64,000 bases of DNA from Desulfovibrio sp. JY (GTDB taxonomy: Bacteria; Desulfobacterota; Desulfovibrionia; Desulfovibrionales; Desulfovibrionaceae). Positions 1-8,926 of this stretch are shown in pieces (the first letter of the stretch is position 1; every line of letters begins with the position of its first letter). The translations under genes were made by a program, and so were the position numbers. The stretch spans positions 1,798,001 to 1,862,000 of the forward strand of contig CP082962.1 of assembly GCA_021730285.1 (NCBI GenBank). Reading direction: 5' to 3'. The notes below the pieces were generated by a model that saw only the letters and a program-made list of their open reading frames with translations, was not told the origin of the DNA and ran no database searches.

Positions 1-51
1 CAGATACGGGAAAAAAGCCCGTCAACGGCGGCAAGAGCCGGTGACATTTCA

Positions 52-79
52 TTGACAAATCCGTGTCGCCTGCGATGAT
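52..79 (+). promoter_or_regulatory. Candidate sigma-70 promoter of the PhnD-like gene
   Basis: A perfect TTGACA -35 box lies at 52-57. A GATGAT hexamer at 74-79 matches four of six -10 positions after a 16-base spacer. Transcription would begin near 86, about 24 bases before the ATG. The ribosome binding site is weak. The call rests on box matches only. Confidence 0.35.
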
Positions 80-109
80 CGACATTTTTTCGGATAGCCT
101 TTAAAAGTC

Positions 110-1123
110 ATGCGCAAAAAAAAGCCGCTCGCGGGCCTGCTGCTGGTCCTTTTTATCCTGCTGTCATGCCATGGGACTTTGGCCCTGGCCGGGGCGGGGG
201 GGCTTGGCTTCGGCCTCATTGCGACCTCCGCCCCCCAGACGGTGCTCGACGGCTGGCGGCCGCTTCTGGCCGACCTGTCCGCCTTTCTCGGCGAGCCCGT
301 CACGCCCAAGATCTACGAGGACTATGCCGGCGTGATCTGGGCCATGGGAACCGGCCGGGCCCAGGTGGCCTGGCTCGGCAACAAGTCGGCCATCGAGGCC
401 GTGGACCGGGCCGGGGGGGAGGTCGCCCTGCGCAGCATCGACCCGGCCGGGCATACCGAATATTTCTCCCATCTGCTCGTGCGCCGGGATTCCGGGCTCA
501 CCGACGTCGAGACCGTTTTCGCCCGGGCGGGCCGACTCACCTTCGGCGACGGCGACCCCAATTCCACCTCCGGCCATGCCGTGCCGGCCTACTATTTGTT
601 CGCTTCCCGGGGCGTTTCCCCGCGCGCCGTGTTCAAACGGGTGGTCTCGGGCAACCACGAGGAGAATTTTCTCGGTGTGGCCACGGGCCGCCTCGACGTG
701 GCCACCGGCAACAGCCTCGATCTTAAGCGCCATCGGCAGCGCTATCCCGAATTCGCCCGGGACGTCGTGGTCATCTGGACCTCGCCGCCCATACCCTCGG
801 ACCCCCTCGTCTGGCGGACCGATCTGCCCGCCGGGCTCAAGGACCGCATCCGGGCCTTTTTCCTGGACTACGGCCGGGCCGCCTCGGGCAAGTCCGAGGC
901 GCGACTGGCCCGGGAACGGGCGGTGCTGGCAACGCTTAGCCGGTCGGGCTTCGAGGCCTCCGACAACAGCCAGCTCGTGCCCATCCGCATCATCGAGCTG
1001 TATCGGGAAAAGCTCCGCCTTGCCGCCCAAAATGACCCGGGTGGGGAGACGAGACAAAAACGCCTCGAAACTATAGAGGCACAACTGCGCCAGCTGCGGG
1101 CGACGCAAGCGGCGCACATGTGA
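110..1123 (+). CDS. Orphan PhnD-type phosphate/phosphonate solute-binding protein
   Basis: This 337-residue protein has a lysine-rich start and a hydrophobic signal segment (about residues 8-27), so it is exported to the periplasm, possibly as a lipoprotein through Cys20. The rest fits the PhnD/SsuA periplasmic binding fold: a first lobe (GLIATSAPQTVLDGWRPLL), a central ligand-loop stretch with FGDGDPNSTSG and AVPAYYLF, and a C-terminal helix rich in Glu, Arg and Gln. No ABC permease or ATPase gene follows. The next gene is a membrane GGDEF-EAL protein with an extracytoplasmic domain, so this protein may be a ligand-sensing partner rather than a transporter subunit; that is inference. Family assignment is fairly secure, the ligand is not. 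Confidence 0.8.
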   Translation: MRKKKPLAGLLLVLFILLSCHGTLALAGAGGLGFGLIATSAPQTVLDGWRPLLADLSAFLGEPVTPKIYEDYAGVIWAMGTGRAQVAWLGNKSAIEAVDRAGGEVALRSIDPAGHTEYFSHLLVRRDSGLTDVETVFARAGRLTFGDGDPNSTSGHAVPAYYLFASRGVSPRAVFKRVVSGNHEENFLGVATGRLDVATGNSLDLKRHRQRYPEFARDVVVIWTSPPIPSDPLVWRTDLPAGLKDRIRAFFLDYGRAASGKSEARLARERAVLATLSRSGFEASDNSQLVPIRIIELYREKLRLAAQNDPGGETRQKRLETIEAQLRQLRATQAAHM

Positions 1124-1155
1124 ATCCACAGCCCGACGGATTTGTTCGTTGTTTG

Positions 1156-1178
1156 AAAAATAATTATACGAGTATGTT
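1156..1178 (+). repeat. AT-rich 23-base motif, copy 1
   Basis: The sequence AAAAATAATTAT, five variable bases, then TATGTT. A second copy with 19 of 23 identical bases is at 3751-3773, so the two copies flank the GGDEF-EAL gene. This copy sits 44 bases before that gene's ATG in a G+C-rich background and could be part of its promoter or an operator. Confidence 0.4.
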
Positions 1179-1221
1179 GCGCCAAAGGCACTTGCTCGAA
1201 CGTTGAGGATACGACACGCGC

Positions 1222-3675
1222 ATGGCGATTTTCGGCAACCATCCGCGCCTCGGATTGGCCACCCGGGTCCTGCTTCCGGCCCTGGCCGTGGCCTTGAGCG
1301 TGGCCGCGATCATGTACCTGATCTTTACGGCCCGGTTCGCTCGGCAGGCCCAGGAGGACCTCAAAATCCGCCTGGACAGTCTGCTCACCGCCCAGGCCGC
1401 CGAACTCGAGGCCCCGGTCTGGGAATTCGACCAGGCGACCATCGACCGCCTGTTCCGCAGTTACGCCCAGAACCCGGACCTGCAATGGATACGGCTCTAC
1501 GACGCCAAGGGGACGCTCGTGGCCCATTCGGGGAAAGACCCGGGGCCGGATGTGCGGCTCATCACGGCCAGGCGGGAGCTCATCCATCACGCCGGCGGCG
1601 AGACCTACGCCATCGGCCGGCTGGAGGCCGCCTACCACGACGGCCGCATCCGCCAGGGGCTGGCCAGCCGGCGGGACGCCGATCTGCCGACCGCCGCCGC
1701 CTTGATCGTCCTGCTTGCCGCCGGGCTCTTATGGGCCGTGCACTGGCGCATCGGCATACCGCTTAGGCGTCTTCGCGACGCCCTGACCCGCAGCCATGCC
1801 ACGGGTCGGCGTGAGCCCCTGCCCTGGACCAGCCGGGACGAGATCGGCCAGGTGGTCGCGGCCTACAACGCGCTTCTCGGCGAGATCAACCAGCATACGC
1901 GGCAGCTCGAGCGGGCCAACGAGGAGCTGGAAACGGAAAACGCCCAGCGCCGGCTGGCGGAAAAGCGCCTGCTGCTTTTCAGGATCGCGGTGGCGGCCAC
2001 GGACGCGGCCATGGTCATCACCGATCGCCGGCTGACGGTGCTGGAGGTCAATGCCGCCTGCCTGCGCATCACGGGGTTTTCCGCCGGCGAACTGCACGGC
2101 CGCTGCGCCCGGGAGACCTTTCTCGCCGCCCACGACGCCACGCTGCACCGGACCATTCTGGACGGCCTGACCCGGCGCTCCGCCTGGTCGGGCGAATGTC
2201 CGGGCGTTTCCCGTTCGGGCAAGACGTTGCCGCTTCGCCTGTCCATAAACGCCCTGCCCCTCGACGACGACGCCGGCAGCCATCTGGTGCTGGTCTTTTC
2301 CGACGTCACCAAGGACAAGGCCACGGAAAAACTGCTGCGCAATCTGGCCTATTCCGACGCCCTGACCGCGCTTCCCAACCGGGCCCTGTTCCTGGACCGG
2401 CTGGAGCGGGAAATCTCCATCGGCACGCGGCGCTCGCGCGGCTTTGCCCTGCTTTTCATCGACCTCGACAATTTCAAGTACATCAACGACAGCCTGAGCC
2501 ACTCCGTGGGCGATCAGGTGCTTTCGCTCATTGCCGGGCGCATGCGCGCCTGCCTGCGCGACGAGGACACCCTGGCCCGCATGGGCGGCGACGAATTCAC
2601 GGTGATCCTGCGCGAGACCACGGACCCCTCGGTGGCGGCGCGCCTGGGCGAGACGCTCGTGGCGGCGGCGTCGCGGCCGCTCGAGGTGGAGGGCGCGGCC
2701 CTCGAGGTCGGGGCCAGCGTGGGCGTGGCCCTTTTTCCGGCCGATGGCCGGGATTCGGATGCGCTCATGCGCAACGCCGACACGGCCATGTACCTGGCCA
2801 AGTCCGAGGGCGGCGGGCGGGTCCGCTTTTTCGAGCCCGCCATCGCCGAGGAGGCCAAGGCCCGGCTCGAGCTCAAAAACAACCTCAAGCGGGCCATCGA
2901 GGAGAAGGAATTCGTCCTGCGCTACCAGCCCATCGTGTCCATGGCCACGGGCGTTGCCGAGCATTTCGAGGCGCTTGTCCGCTGGATGCGCCCGGACGGC
3001 ATGGTCCCGCCGGATCGGTTCATCCCCCTGGCCGAGGAAACGGGGCTCATCATCCCCATCGGCCGGCTCGTCCTGGACATGGCCTTTGCCCGGCTGCGGC
3101 AGTGGCGCGAGGAAGGCCGGCCCATGCGCCTTTCCGTCAATGTGTCGCGCAACCAGTTCCAGGACGAGGATTTCGTGGACGACCTTATCGGCCGGGCCAG
3201 GGCGGCGGACGTCGATCCGGCCACGGTGGTGCTCGAGATCACCGAATCCATGATCATCGCCGACCCCGAGACGGCCAAGGTCATCCTGGGGCGGCTCATC
3301 GTCAGCGGCTTTCGCATCGCGGTGGACGACTTCGGCGTGGGCTATTCGTCTTTAAGCGTGCTGGTGGAATACCCGGTGCACATCGTCAAGCTCGACAAAT
3401 CGCTGATAAAAAGCCTGGAATACGACGTGCGGGCGAGGTCCATGGTCTCGGGGTTTATTGCGCTGTTCCAGCGCCTGGGCCTGGAAGTGGTGGCCGAAGG
3501 CGTGGAGACGGCCTTGCAGCACGAATTCCTGTCCCTGGCCGGTTGCGATCTGGCCCAGGGCTGGCTCTACGGCAAGCCGCTTCCCCCCGAGGCGGCAAGC
3601 GCCCTTGGGCCGGCCCCGGCGGTCCGGCACGGGGGCGCGTCCGGCCGGGAGGCCGCGCCGTCCCGCAAGCAGTAG
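1222..3675 (+). CDS. Membrane GGDEF-EAL cyclic-di-GMP enzyme with HAMP and PAS
   Basis: The 817-residue protein begins with a transmembrane helix (about 14-33), then an extracytoplasmic sensor region of about 115 residues, a second helix (about 155-172), a HAMP linker, a short coiled coil and a PAS domain (about 255-370). A GGDEF domain (about 380-540) has an intact GGDEF motif (RMGGDEFTVIL), so diguanylate cyclase activity is possible. The EAL domain (about 550-790) keeps FEALVRW, the VNVSRNQF Asn, LEITES, VDDFGVGYSS, VKLDKS, VAEGVE and the final QGWLYGKP, so phosphodiesterase activity is also possible. The net direction cannot be predicted from sequence. It follows a PhnD-like binding protein by 98 bases and may receive its signal through it (inference). 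Confidence 0.92.
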   Translation: MAIFGNHPRLGLATRVLLPALAVALSVAAIMYLIFTARFARQAQEDLKIRLDSLLTAQAAELEAPVWEFDQATIDRLFRSYAQNPDLQWIRLYDAKGTLVAHSGKDPGPDVRLITARRELIHHAGGETYAIGRLEAAYHDGRIRQGLASRRDADLPTAAALIVLLAAGLLWAVHWRIGIPLRRLRDALTRSHATGRREPLPWTSRDEIGQVVAAYNALLGEINQHTRQLERANEELETENAQRRLAEKRLLLFRIAVAATDAAMVITDRRLTVLEVNAACLRITGFSAGELHGRCARETFLAAHDATLHRTILDGLTRRSAWSGECPGVSRSGKTLPLRLSINALPLDDDAGSHLVLVFSDVTKDKATEKLLRNLAYSDALTALPNRALFLDRLEREISIGTRRSRGFALLFIDLDNFKYINDSLSHSVGDQVLSLIAGRMRACLRDEDTLARMGGDEFTVILRETTDPSVAARLGETLVAAASRPLEVEGAALEVGASVGVALFPADGRDSDALMRNADTAMYLAKSEGGGRVRFFEPAIAEEAKARLELKNNLKRAIEEKEFVLRYQPIVSMATGVAEHFEALVRWMRPDGMVPPDRFIPLAEETGLIIPIGRLVLDMAFARLRQWREEGRPMRLSVNVSRNQFQDEDFVDDLIGRARAADVDPATVVLEITESMIIADPETAKVILGRLIVSGFRIAVDDFGVGYSSLSVLVEYPVHIVKLDKSLIKSLEYDVRARSMVSGFIALFQRLGLEVVAEGVETALQHEFLSLAGCDLAQGWLYGKPLPPEAASALGPAPAVRHGGASGREAAPSRKQ

Positions 3676-3750
3676 CGCCCGGCTGCCTCCCGGTTCCCCC
3701 GAAGGCGTCCGGCCGGTTGGAAAGCGCTGCCGTTCGTGTGGCGTTCTCTA

Positions 3751-3773
3751 AAAAATAATTATCTAAATATGTT
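3751..3773 (+). repeat. AT-rich 23-base motif, copy 2
   Basis: Second copy of the AAAAATAATTAT(N5)TATGTT motif, downstream of the GGDEF-EAL gene and just before the palindrome at 3781-3800. It lies between two convergent genes, so it is not an obvious promoter here. Confidence 0.4.
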
Positions 3774-3780
3774 ATTCCCA

Positions 3781-3800
3781 AAATTCGTATGCACGAATTT
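3781..3800. terminator. Palindrome between convergent genes
   Basis: An 8-base arm AAATTCGT pairs perfectly with ACGAATTT across an ATGC loop. It lies between the ends of the rightward GGDEF-EAL gene and the leftward protease gene. It could act as a weak bidirectional terminator or a protein-binding site. There is no long T tract, so terminator function is uncertain. Confidence 0.35.
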
Positions 3801-3813
3801 CGAGACCGCGACA

Positions 3814-4554
3814 CTAGCCCGTCGCCAGCGTCGCGCCGAGGGCCGTGGCCGACGACGTCCCGGGCCAGGCCGCAACCGGAATCACCCCGAAGCTCACGAT
3901 CGAACCCGAGTCCGCGTACAGGTATTGCAGGGTCTGCATGTCCAGTACGCCGAACATGGATTTGTAGGTGTCGGTCTCGTTGTAGGACATGACCGTGTAG
4001 TCGGTGTTGTCCAGGATATCCGGCAGGGTCCGGGTATAGGCCGTGTCGTCGAGGCCCAGGGTGTGGCCGATCTCGTGCAGGATGGTCTCGTAGCCGAGGG
4101 TCCCCGGCCGGGCGTCGGTCAGCGTCTCGCCCCATTCGCCGTTGTCCAGGTAGACGTAGTCCTGACGGTCGATGGTGGTCGTGCCGTCGGCGGCGGTGCC
4201 GACGACCTCGTTGGTGCTGGTCACGGCCAGGGTCCTTGGATCGGCGATGTCCGCCGTGCCGAAGGCCACGTCGGCGTTGGAAACGTCGGTCGTTTCCACG
4301 AAATGGAGCCCGGTCAGCGGTTCGGACGTGGCATAGACCAGGCGCACGGCCGCCTGCTGCCCGAGGTCGAGGGGCGCGAAGTCGGCGACCGTTTCGCCCG
4401 CCGGCAGGGCCGTGGTCATGAAGCCGTAGGTCACGGTCAGCCCCGTGGAGGGCGATTCCTCGGTCCAGAGGGGCAGGCCTTCCCAGACCAGGGAATCGAT
4501 CAGGACATCGCCGCTTAAGCTGGCGTAGGCGTTGGACAGGTCTATCTGGGCCAT
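3814..4554 (-). CDS. Serralysin/matrixin-like zinc metalloprotease, signal-less
   Basis: The 246-residue protein has the metzincin zinc site HEIGHTLGLDD (about residues 161-171) and a Met-turn YTVMSYN about 25 residues later, followed by a serralysin-type DMQTLQYLY helix. The N-terminal part (LVWEGLPLW, LTVTYGF) also fits the serralysin catalytic domain. The third zinc ligand is Asp where M10 enzymes normally have His, resembling the HExxHxxGxxD pattern of snapalysins. There is no signal peptide and no RTX repeat array, unlike typical type-I-secreted serralysins, so the export route is unclear. An upstream GGAGGAGCGCC supports the ATG. It lies 82 bases after the TPR-methyltransferase gene in the same direction. 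Confidence 0.75.
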   Translation of the reverse strand: MAQIDLSNAYASLSGDVLIDSLVWEGLPLWTEESPSTGLTVTYGFMTTALPAGETVADFAPLDLGQQAAVRLVYATSEPLTGLHFVETTDVSNADVAFGTADIADPRTLAVTSTNEVVGTAADGTTTIDRQDYVYLDNGEWGETLTDARPGTLGYETILHEIGHTLGLDDTAYTRTLPDILDNTDYTVMSYNETDTYKSMFGVLDMQTLQYLYADSGSIVSFGVIPVAAWPGTSSATALGATLATG

Positions 4555-4636
4555 GGCGCTCCTCCGGCGGGGCTTTTAGCATGGTGATGCCGCGCACTCC
4601 CCCTAGCCGAGGTTGCGGATAAAATCCACGTTCTTG

Positions 4637-7000
4637 TCAGGCGGTGGCGCGTTTTTTCTTCTGTACCCAGAACTGGTACATCTCGAGGAACGTATCGGGA
4701 TACTGTTGCTCGAAAGTGTTCCAGTTGGACAGGTCCGTTGCCGGCTGGTCGGACGGATGGAGCTTGCGGTAGGCCTCCAGTGGGGCCGTGTCGATATCGA
4801 AGCCCAAAAGGCGCAGGCCGTTGTCGTGCAGAAACGACTTGAGCTCAAGCAGGTTGGTGGTGTGCTCGCAGACATGAAAAAGCATGTCGCGGCAGCCGCT
4901 GAGGCTAAAGAAGTCGCACAGGAGCACCTGTCGCAGGGGATCGTCCGGCGGCAGGCGCAGCAGTTCCTGGCGGCAGCGCCGCATGGACTCCGCCGTGGCC
5001 GTATAGCCCTTGGCCTGGAGAAAGATCCTGGCTCGCGCGATGCCGCGCCGGGCCAGCGCGCTGTAAAAGCCCAGGCGCATGCAGCCGCCGGGACGCAACA
5101 GGGTGAGCAACACGCGCCAGCCGGCGAACGGGTCGCCCAGATGGTGCAGCACGCCGGACGCCTCGATGACGTCGAAACTGCGGTCGAGCACGCCAAGGCG
5201 TAGGATGTCGGCCTGGGCGAAGGCGATGTTTTTCGCCCCGGCCTGGGCCGCCTTGCGTTTGGCGTAGCCAAGGCTGGCGAGGCTCAAATCCAGGGCCGTG
5301 ACGTCCGCGCCGCGAAAGCGCCGGGCCGTCTCCAGGGCGTGCTGGCCCGTGCCGCAGCCGGCCACCAGCACGTCGAGGCGGTCGTCGCGGCCAAGGGGTG
5401 TGTAGGCGGCCAGCGGAAAGCGGCGGCGCATGAAGGCGTCGAAGGCCACGGGCGCATCCACCGGCGCGACCCGCACCCAGCGCGGATAGGGGTTTTCCTC
5501 GTACTGCCGGCGCACCCGCAGCGACACCTCGTCGTCGATGGGCGTGAGCCGTTCCATGGATTCCCGAAGCTGTGCCTCGATGGCCGGCTGGCGCACCTGC
5601 TGGTCGATGACGGCGGCCAGGGGCTCGGGCCAGTCGCGGCCGGGCAGCCGGTCGGCTCCGGTAAGCGCGCCGAGCAGGCCGTAGGCCCCGACGGCCGCCA
5701 GCCACAGGGCCGGCACCGGCCGGTCGTCGGTGAGGGCCTCTTCCAGGGCCCGGCCGAGAGCCTCGGCTTGCTCCGCTTCCGCCGCCGACAGGGCGAAGGC
5801 GTATTCGTTGATGCAGCACTGCCGGGCCAGGGCGGCGTAAAAGGCCAGTCCGGCCGGCTCGGCGAGGTCGTCCGGCGGCGTCTGGGCCGCGGTGGCGAGC
5901 AGCGCTCCCCGGGCCAGGGTCAAAAAGCGCTCCATCTCCACGGTGGGCACGGGCGCGGCCGTCAGGAGCCGGGGCAGCAGCGGATGGGCGGCCAGCCCGG
6001 CAACACCGGCCGGGGCGAAGAGCGCGGCCGCGGGCACGGGATCGGGCCAGGCCGCGACCGCCCGGCGCAGGCATGGTCCGACTTCCGGATCGTGCTCCAG
6101 CACGCGCGCCGCCGGTCCGGCCAGCATCTCCGGCCGGTCCCAGGGCCCGGCCAGGGCCCGGCCCAGGATTTCCCGGCCGGCCGCGTCCAGCTTCCAGGGC
6201 GGCAGCCGGCGCAGGCAGGCGCAGAAAAGCCGCCTGGCTTCGAGGTCTTCTCCCACGGCCAGGGAGTGCATGACCAATTCCATGGCCTGGGCCGGATCGG
6301 CTCCCTGGGCGAGCAGACAGCCGGCGAGCAGGTCCAGGGCCTCGGGCTGGTCCGGGCGCAGGTGCAGGGCGGCCCTGGCGCAGGAGGCCGCTTCGCCGTG
6401 CAAGCCCAGATCGGCCAGGATCATGCCCCGGCTGATTTGGGCAAAGACGTACTGGGGATCGGCGGTCAGGGCCTGGTCGTAGCAGGCCAGAGCCTCCTCC
6501 AACCGGCCGCGCGCCTTGAGCGTGTTGCCGAGATTGTAGTGGGCCTTGGCATGGCCGGGATCGAGGGCTATGGCGCGACGGTAGTTTCGGGCCGCCTCCT
6601 CGTGGCGACCGGCGGCCTCCAGGGCGGCGCCCCGGTTGGTCAGGGCGGCGACCGAGTCGGGGGCCAGGGCCAGGGCCTCATCGTAGCAGGCAAGGGCGGC
6701 CTCGAGATCGCCGGTGTCGGCCAGGGCGACTCCGAGATTGGTCCGGATGTCCGCGACGTCGGGGGCCAGCGAGACGGCCCGGGTCAGGCGCGTCACGGCT
6801 CCGGCCGCGTCGCCCCGGGTCAGGCGCAGGGTGCCGGTGACGCTGAAACCGAAGACGTCGTGCGGCAGTTGCCGGGTCAGGGCGTCGGCGCGGCGTTCGG
6901 CGTCGGCGCGGCTGCCGGCGTGAATAAGCGCCACGATGGCCAGTTTTTCCTCGCGGACCGGATCCAGGCTTGCGGGGGGAGCCTCCTCGGACATGCGCAT
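4637..7000 (-). CDS. TPR-repeat protein with C-terminal SAM methyltransferase domain
   Basis: The 787-residue protein has an N-terminal TPR array (about residues 20-230, repeats such as AVSLAPDVADIRTNLGVAL and ALALAPDSVAALTNRGAAL), a long Ala/Leu-rich middle region, and a class I methyltransferase domain with motif I LVAGCGTGQHALE, acidic motif II TALDLS, and VIEASGVLHHLGDP. The substrate is unknown; proteins of this architecture are often linked to glycan or protein modification, but nothing here shows that. Two in-frame ATGs (7000 and 6994) follow GGAGG; 7000 has the better spacing. The longer upstream reading frame has no comparable ribosome site. Confidence 0.85.
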   Translation of the reverse strand: MRMSEEAPPASLDPVREEKLAIVALIHAGSRADAERRADALTRQLPHDVFGFSVTGTLRLTRGDAAGAVTRLTRAVSLAPDVADIRTNLGVALADTGDLEAALACYDEALALAPDSVAALTNRGAALEAAGRHEEAARNYRRAIALDPGHAKAHYNLGNTLKARGRLEEALACYDQALTADPQYVFAQISRGMILADLGLHGEAASCARAALHLRPDQPEALDLLAGCLLAQGADPAQAMELVMHSLAVGEDLEARRLFCACLRRLPPWKLDAAGREILGRALAGPWDRPEMLAGPAARVLEHDPEVGPCLRRAVAAWPDPVPAAALFAPAGVAGLAAHPLLPRLLTAAPVPTVEMERFLTLARGALLATAAQTPPDDLAEPAGLAFYAALARQCCINEYAFALSAAEAEQAEALGRALEEALTDDRPVPALWLAAVGAYGLLGALTGADRLPGRDWPEPLAAVIDQQVRQPAIEAQLRESMERLTPIDDEVSLRVRRQYEENPYPRWVRVAPVDAPVAFDAFMRRRFPLAAYTPLGRDDRLDVLVAGCGTGQHALETARRFRGADVTALDLSLASLGYAKRKAAQAGAKNIAFAQADILRLGVLDRSFDVIEASGVLHHLGDPFAGWRVLLTLLRPGGCMRLGFYSALARRGIARARIFLQAKGYTATAESMRRCRQELLRLPPDDPLRQVLLCDFFSLSGCRDMLFHVCEHTTNLLELKSFLHDNGLRLLGFDIDTAPLEAYRKLHPSDQPATDLSNWNTFEQQYPDTFLEMYQFWVQKKKRATA

Positions 7001-7205
7001 ACTGACCTCCGGGGTTAGGGAGTTCCGGTCACGATTATCAGAAATCGCGGTCGCCACCAAGGCGTTTTCGCGACCGGCCGGGTGGCGTGGGGCGCTTTAC
7101 GCTTCTTCCCGACTGCGATAGCTTGGGAAATGGCGGCGTGTCGGCCGGTGCCCCCACGGTGGGTTTCGGGGGGCGGCGGCCGGGCGTCCGGATTCCCCGG
7201 TGGAT

Positions 7206-7211
7206 TATAAT
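7206..7211 (+). promoter_or_regulatory. Candidate -10 box of glnA
   Basis: A perfect TATAAT at 7206-7211 would start transcription near 7218, giving a leader of about 20 bases before the glnA ATG. The -35 region (GGCGTC at 17-base spacing) is poor, so an activator may be needed. No sigma-54 site was seen in front of glnA. Confidence 0.4.
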
Positions 7212-7238
7212 TACCGGAAAACAAAGGAGGTATCGGGC

Positions 7239-8576
7239 ATGGCGGTATTTCACTGCAAAAACGCGGACGATGTGCTGCGGGCCGTGAAGGATTACAACGT
7301 TTCGTTTATCCAGTTCTGGTTCATCGATGTTCTGGGCGTGCTCAAAAGCTTCCAGATTACGCCCCGTGAACTTGAAAACGCCTTCGAGGAGGGCATGGGC
7401 TTCGACGGCTCCTCCATCACGGGGTTCACCAAAATCCAGGAATCGGACATGGTGGCCTTTCCCGATCCGGCCACCTTCCAGCTTGTCGCCTGGCGGCCCT
7501 CCGACCGTCCGGTGGCCAGGCTTTTTTGCGACGTGAAAAATCCTGACGGTACGCCCTTTGCCGCCGACTCCCGCTACGTGCTCAAGCGGATGGTCAAAAA
7601 AGCCGCCGACCTCGGCTTCACCTATTACGTGGGGCCGGAACTGGAATTTTTTCTGTTCGCCAATTCGACCCAGCCGCAGATCCTGGACTACGGCGGCTAT
7701 TTCGACGCCCCGCCGCGCGATCTGGCCAACGATGTGCGCCGCGACATCAATTTCGCCCTGGAATCCATGGGCGTGGCCGTGGAGTACAGCCACCACGAGG
7801 TGGCCCCGAGCCAGCACGAGATCGACCTGCGCTACCAGGAAGGCCTCCTCATGGCCGACTACGCCCAGACCTACCGGGTGGTGGTTAAGGAGATCGCCCG
7901 CAAGCACGGCTGCTACGCCACCTTCATGCCCAAACCGCTTTTCGGGGAAAACGGCTCGGGCATGCATTGCCACCAGTCGCTTTTCCGGGGCTCGAAAAAC
8001 GCCTTCTACGACGCCTCCGACGTCTACCACCTGTCGGCCGAGGCCAAGAGCTACATCGCGGGACTGCTGCGCCATGCCCCGGAATTCGCGCTTATCACCA
8101 ACCAGTGGGTCAACTCCTACAAGCGGCTGGTGCCGGGCTACGAAGCCCCGGTCTACATCGCCTGGGCCCGGCGCAACCGTTCGGCGCTCATCCGGGTGCC
8201 CATGTACAAGCCGGGCAAGGAAGCGGCCACGCGCATCGAGCTGCGAAGCCCGGACCCGGCCTGCAACCTCTACCTGTGCTTCGCGGCCATGCTCGGCGCG
8301 GGGCTCAAGGGTATCGAGGAAGGCTACGAGCTGGCTCCGCCCATCGAGGAGAACATCTTCAAGATGACCGAGGAGGAAATGGCGGCCAAGGGCATTTCCT
8401 CGTTGCCGGGCAGCCTGCGCGAGGCCGTGGACCATCTGGAAAAAAGCGAACTCATGCGCGAAGTGCTCGGCGACCACCTGCACGCGGCGCTGCTCGAAAA
8501 CAAGAAGGCCGAATGGGACGCCTACCGGACCCAGGTCACGGAATGGGAAATCGAGCGCTACCTGCCGATTTTGTAG
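7239..8576 (+). CDS. glnA: Type I glutamine synthetase
   Basis: Makes glutamine from glutamate, ammonia and ATP in the cytoplasm. The 445-residue length fits the GSI-alpha class. Family signatures are clear: MGFDGSSITGF near the N terminus, GPELEFFLF metal ligands, the ATP-binding NGSGMHCHQSLF, and NSYKRLVPGYEAP followed by RIELRSPDPACN. In GSI-beta enzymes the adenylylated Tyr lies in a NLY motif; here it is ENIFKM with Phe at about residue 374, so adenylylation by GlnE is not expected. The start was set at the ATG after AAAGGAGG; an upstream in-frame extension has no ribosome site. It is followed by a strong terminator, so it is separate from amtB. Confidence 0.96.
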   Translation: MAVFHCKNADDVLRAVKDYNVSFIQFWFIDVLGVLKSFQITPRELENAFEEGMGFDGSSITGFTKIQESDMVAFPDPATFQLVAWRPSDRPVARLFCDVKNPDGTPFAADSRYVLKRMVKKAADLGFTYYVGPELEFFLFANSTQPQILDYGGYFDAPPRDLANDVRRDINFALESMGVAVEYSHHEVAPSQHEIDLRYQEGLLMADYAQTYRVVVKEIARKHGCYATFMPKPLFGENGSGMHCHQSLFRGSKNAFYDASDVYHLSAEAKSYIAGLLRHAPEFALITNQWVNSYKRLVPGYEAPVYIAWARRNRSALIRVPMYKPGKEAATRIELRSPDPACNLYLCFAAMLGAGLKGIEEGYELAPPIEENIFKMTEEEMAAKGISSLPGSLREAVDHLEKSELMREVLGDHLHAALLENKKAEWDAYRTQVTEWEIERYLPIL

Positions 8577-8593
8577 CCGTGTCGCATGGCTTC

Positions 8594-8622
8594 AAGGCCG
8601 CCTTCGGGCGGCCTTTTTTTTT
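8594..8622 (+). terminator. Rho-independent terminator of glnA
   Basis: Stem AGGCCGCC/GGCGGCCT with a TTCG tetraloop is followed by an unbroken T tract, starting 18 bases after the glnA stop. This is a textbook intrinsic terminator. Confidence 0.93.
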
Positions 8623-8732
8623 GCCTTGGCGGCGGCCGGGGCGGGGTTTGGCGCGGATTGCGCGGCCTGTTATCCCGTTGGGACGCGCCGTTGGCGTCGT
8701 TTGCGGCAAAATGTCAAAATTGTGATTTTTTA

Positions 8733-8809
8733 CTTGCAAGGAAAGGCGCTCTATGCAAGATATTCCCTGTTTTTATTGGGAGTACGGAGCTCCATTGCGC
8801 GTAAGCAAT
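8733..8809 (+). promoter_or_regulatory. Two TTGC/GCAA dyads, candidate enhancer sites for amtB
   Basis: CTTGCA (8733-8738) pairs with TGCAAG (8754-8759), and ATTGC (8794-8798) pairs with GCAAT (8805-8809). Their centres are about 55 bases apart and lie roughly 110-165 bases upstream of the -24/-12 element. That position suits an upstream activating sequence for a sigma-54 activator. The sequence does not match the enteric NtrC box well, so the binding protein is unknown. Confidence 0.4.
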
Positions 8810-8910
8810 ATATTTCATTTTTGTGCGAAGAGGGACCGGATAGCGCCAAATCTGTAGGAAGGAAAAAAACCTGTTTTTTTAATTTCCTTAAATTCCAAGC
8901 TAGTACCGTG

Positions 8911-8926
8911 TGGCCTCGGATTTGCA
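8911..8926 (+). promoter_or_regulatory. Sigma-54 (-24/-12) promoter of amtB-glnK
   Basis: TGGCCTCGGATTTGCA matches the RpoN consensus TGGCayr-N4-TTGCw with the required 12-base step between the GG (8912) and GC (8924). Transcription would start near 8937, about 90 bases before the amtB ATG. Ammonium transporter genes are commonly RpoN-controlled, which supports the reading. Confidence 0.75.

Noticed and set aside
1156-1178. Fur box
   Set aside because: The AT-rich motif lacks the GATAAT-type hexamer array; only base composition is similar.
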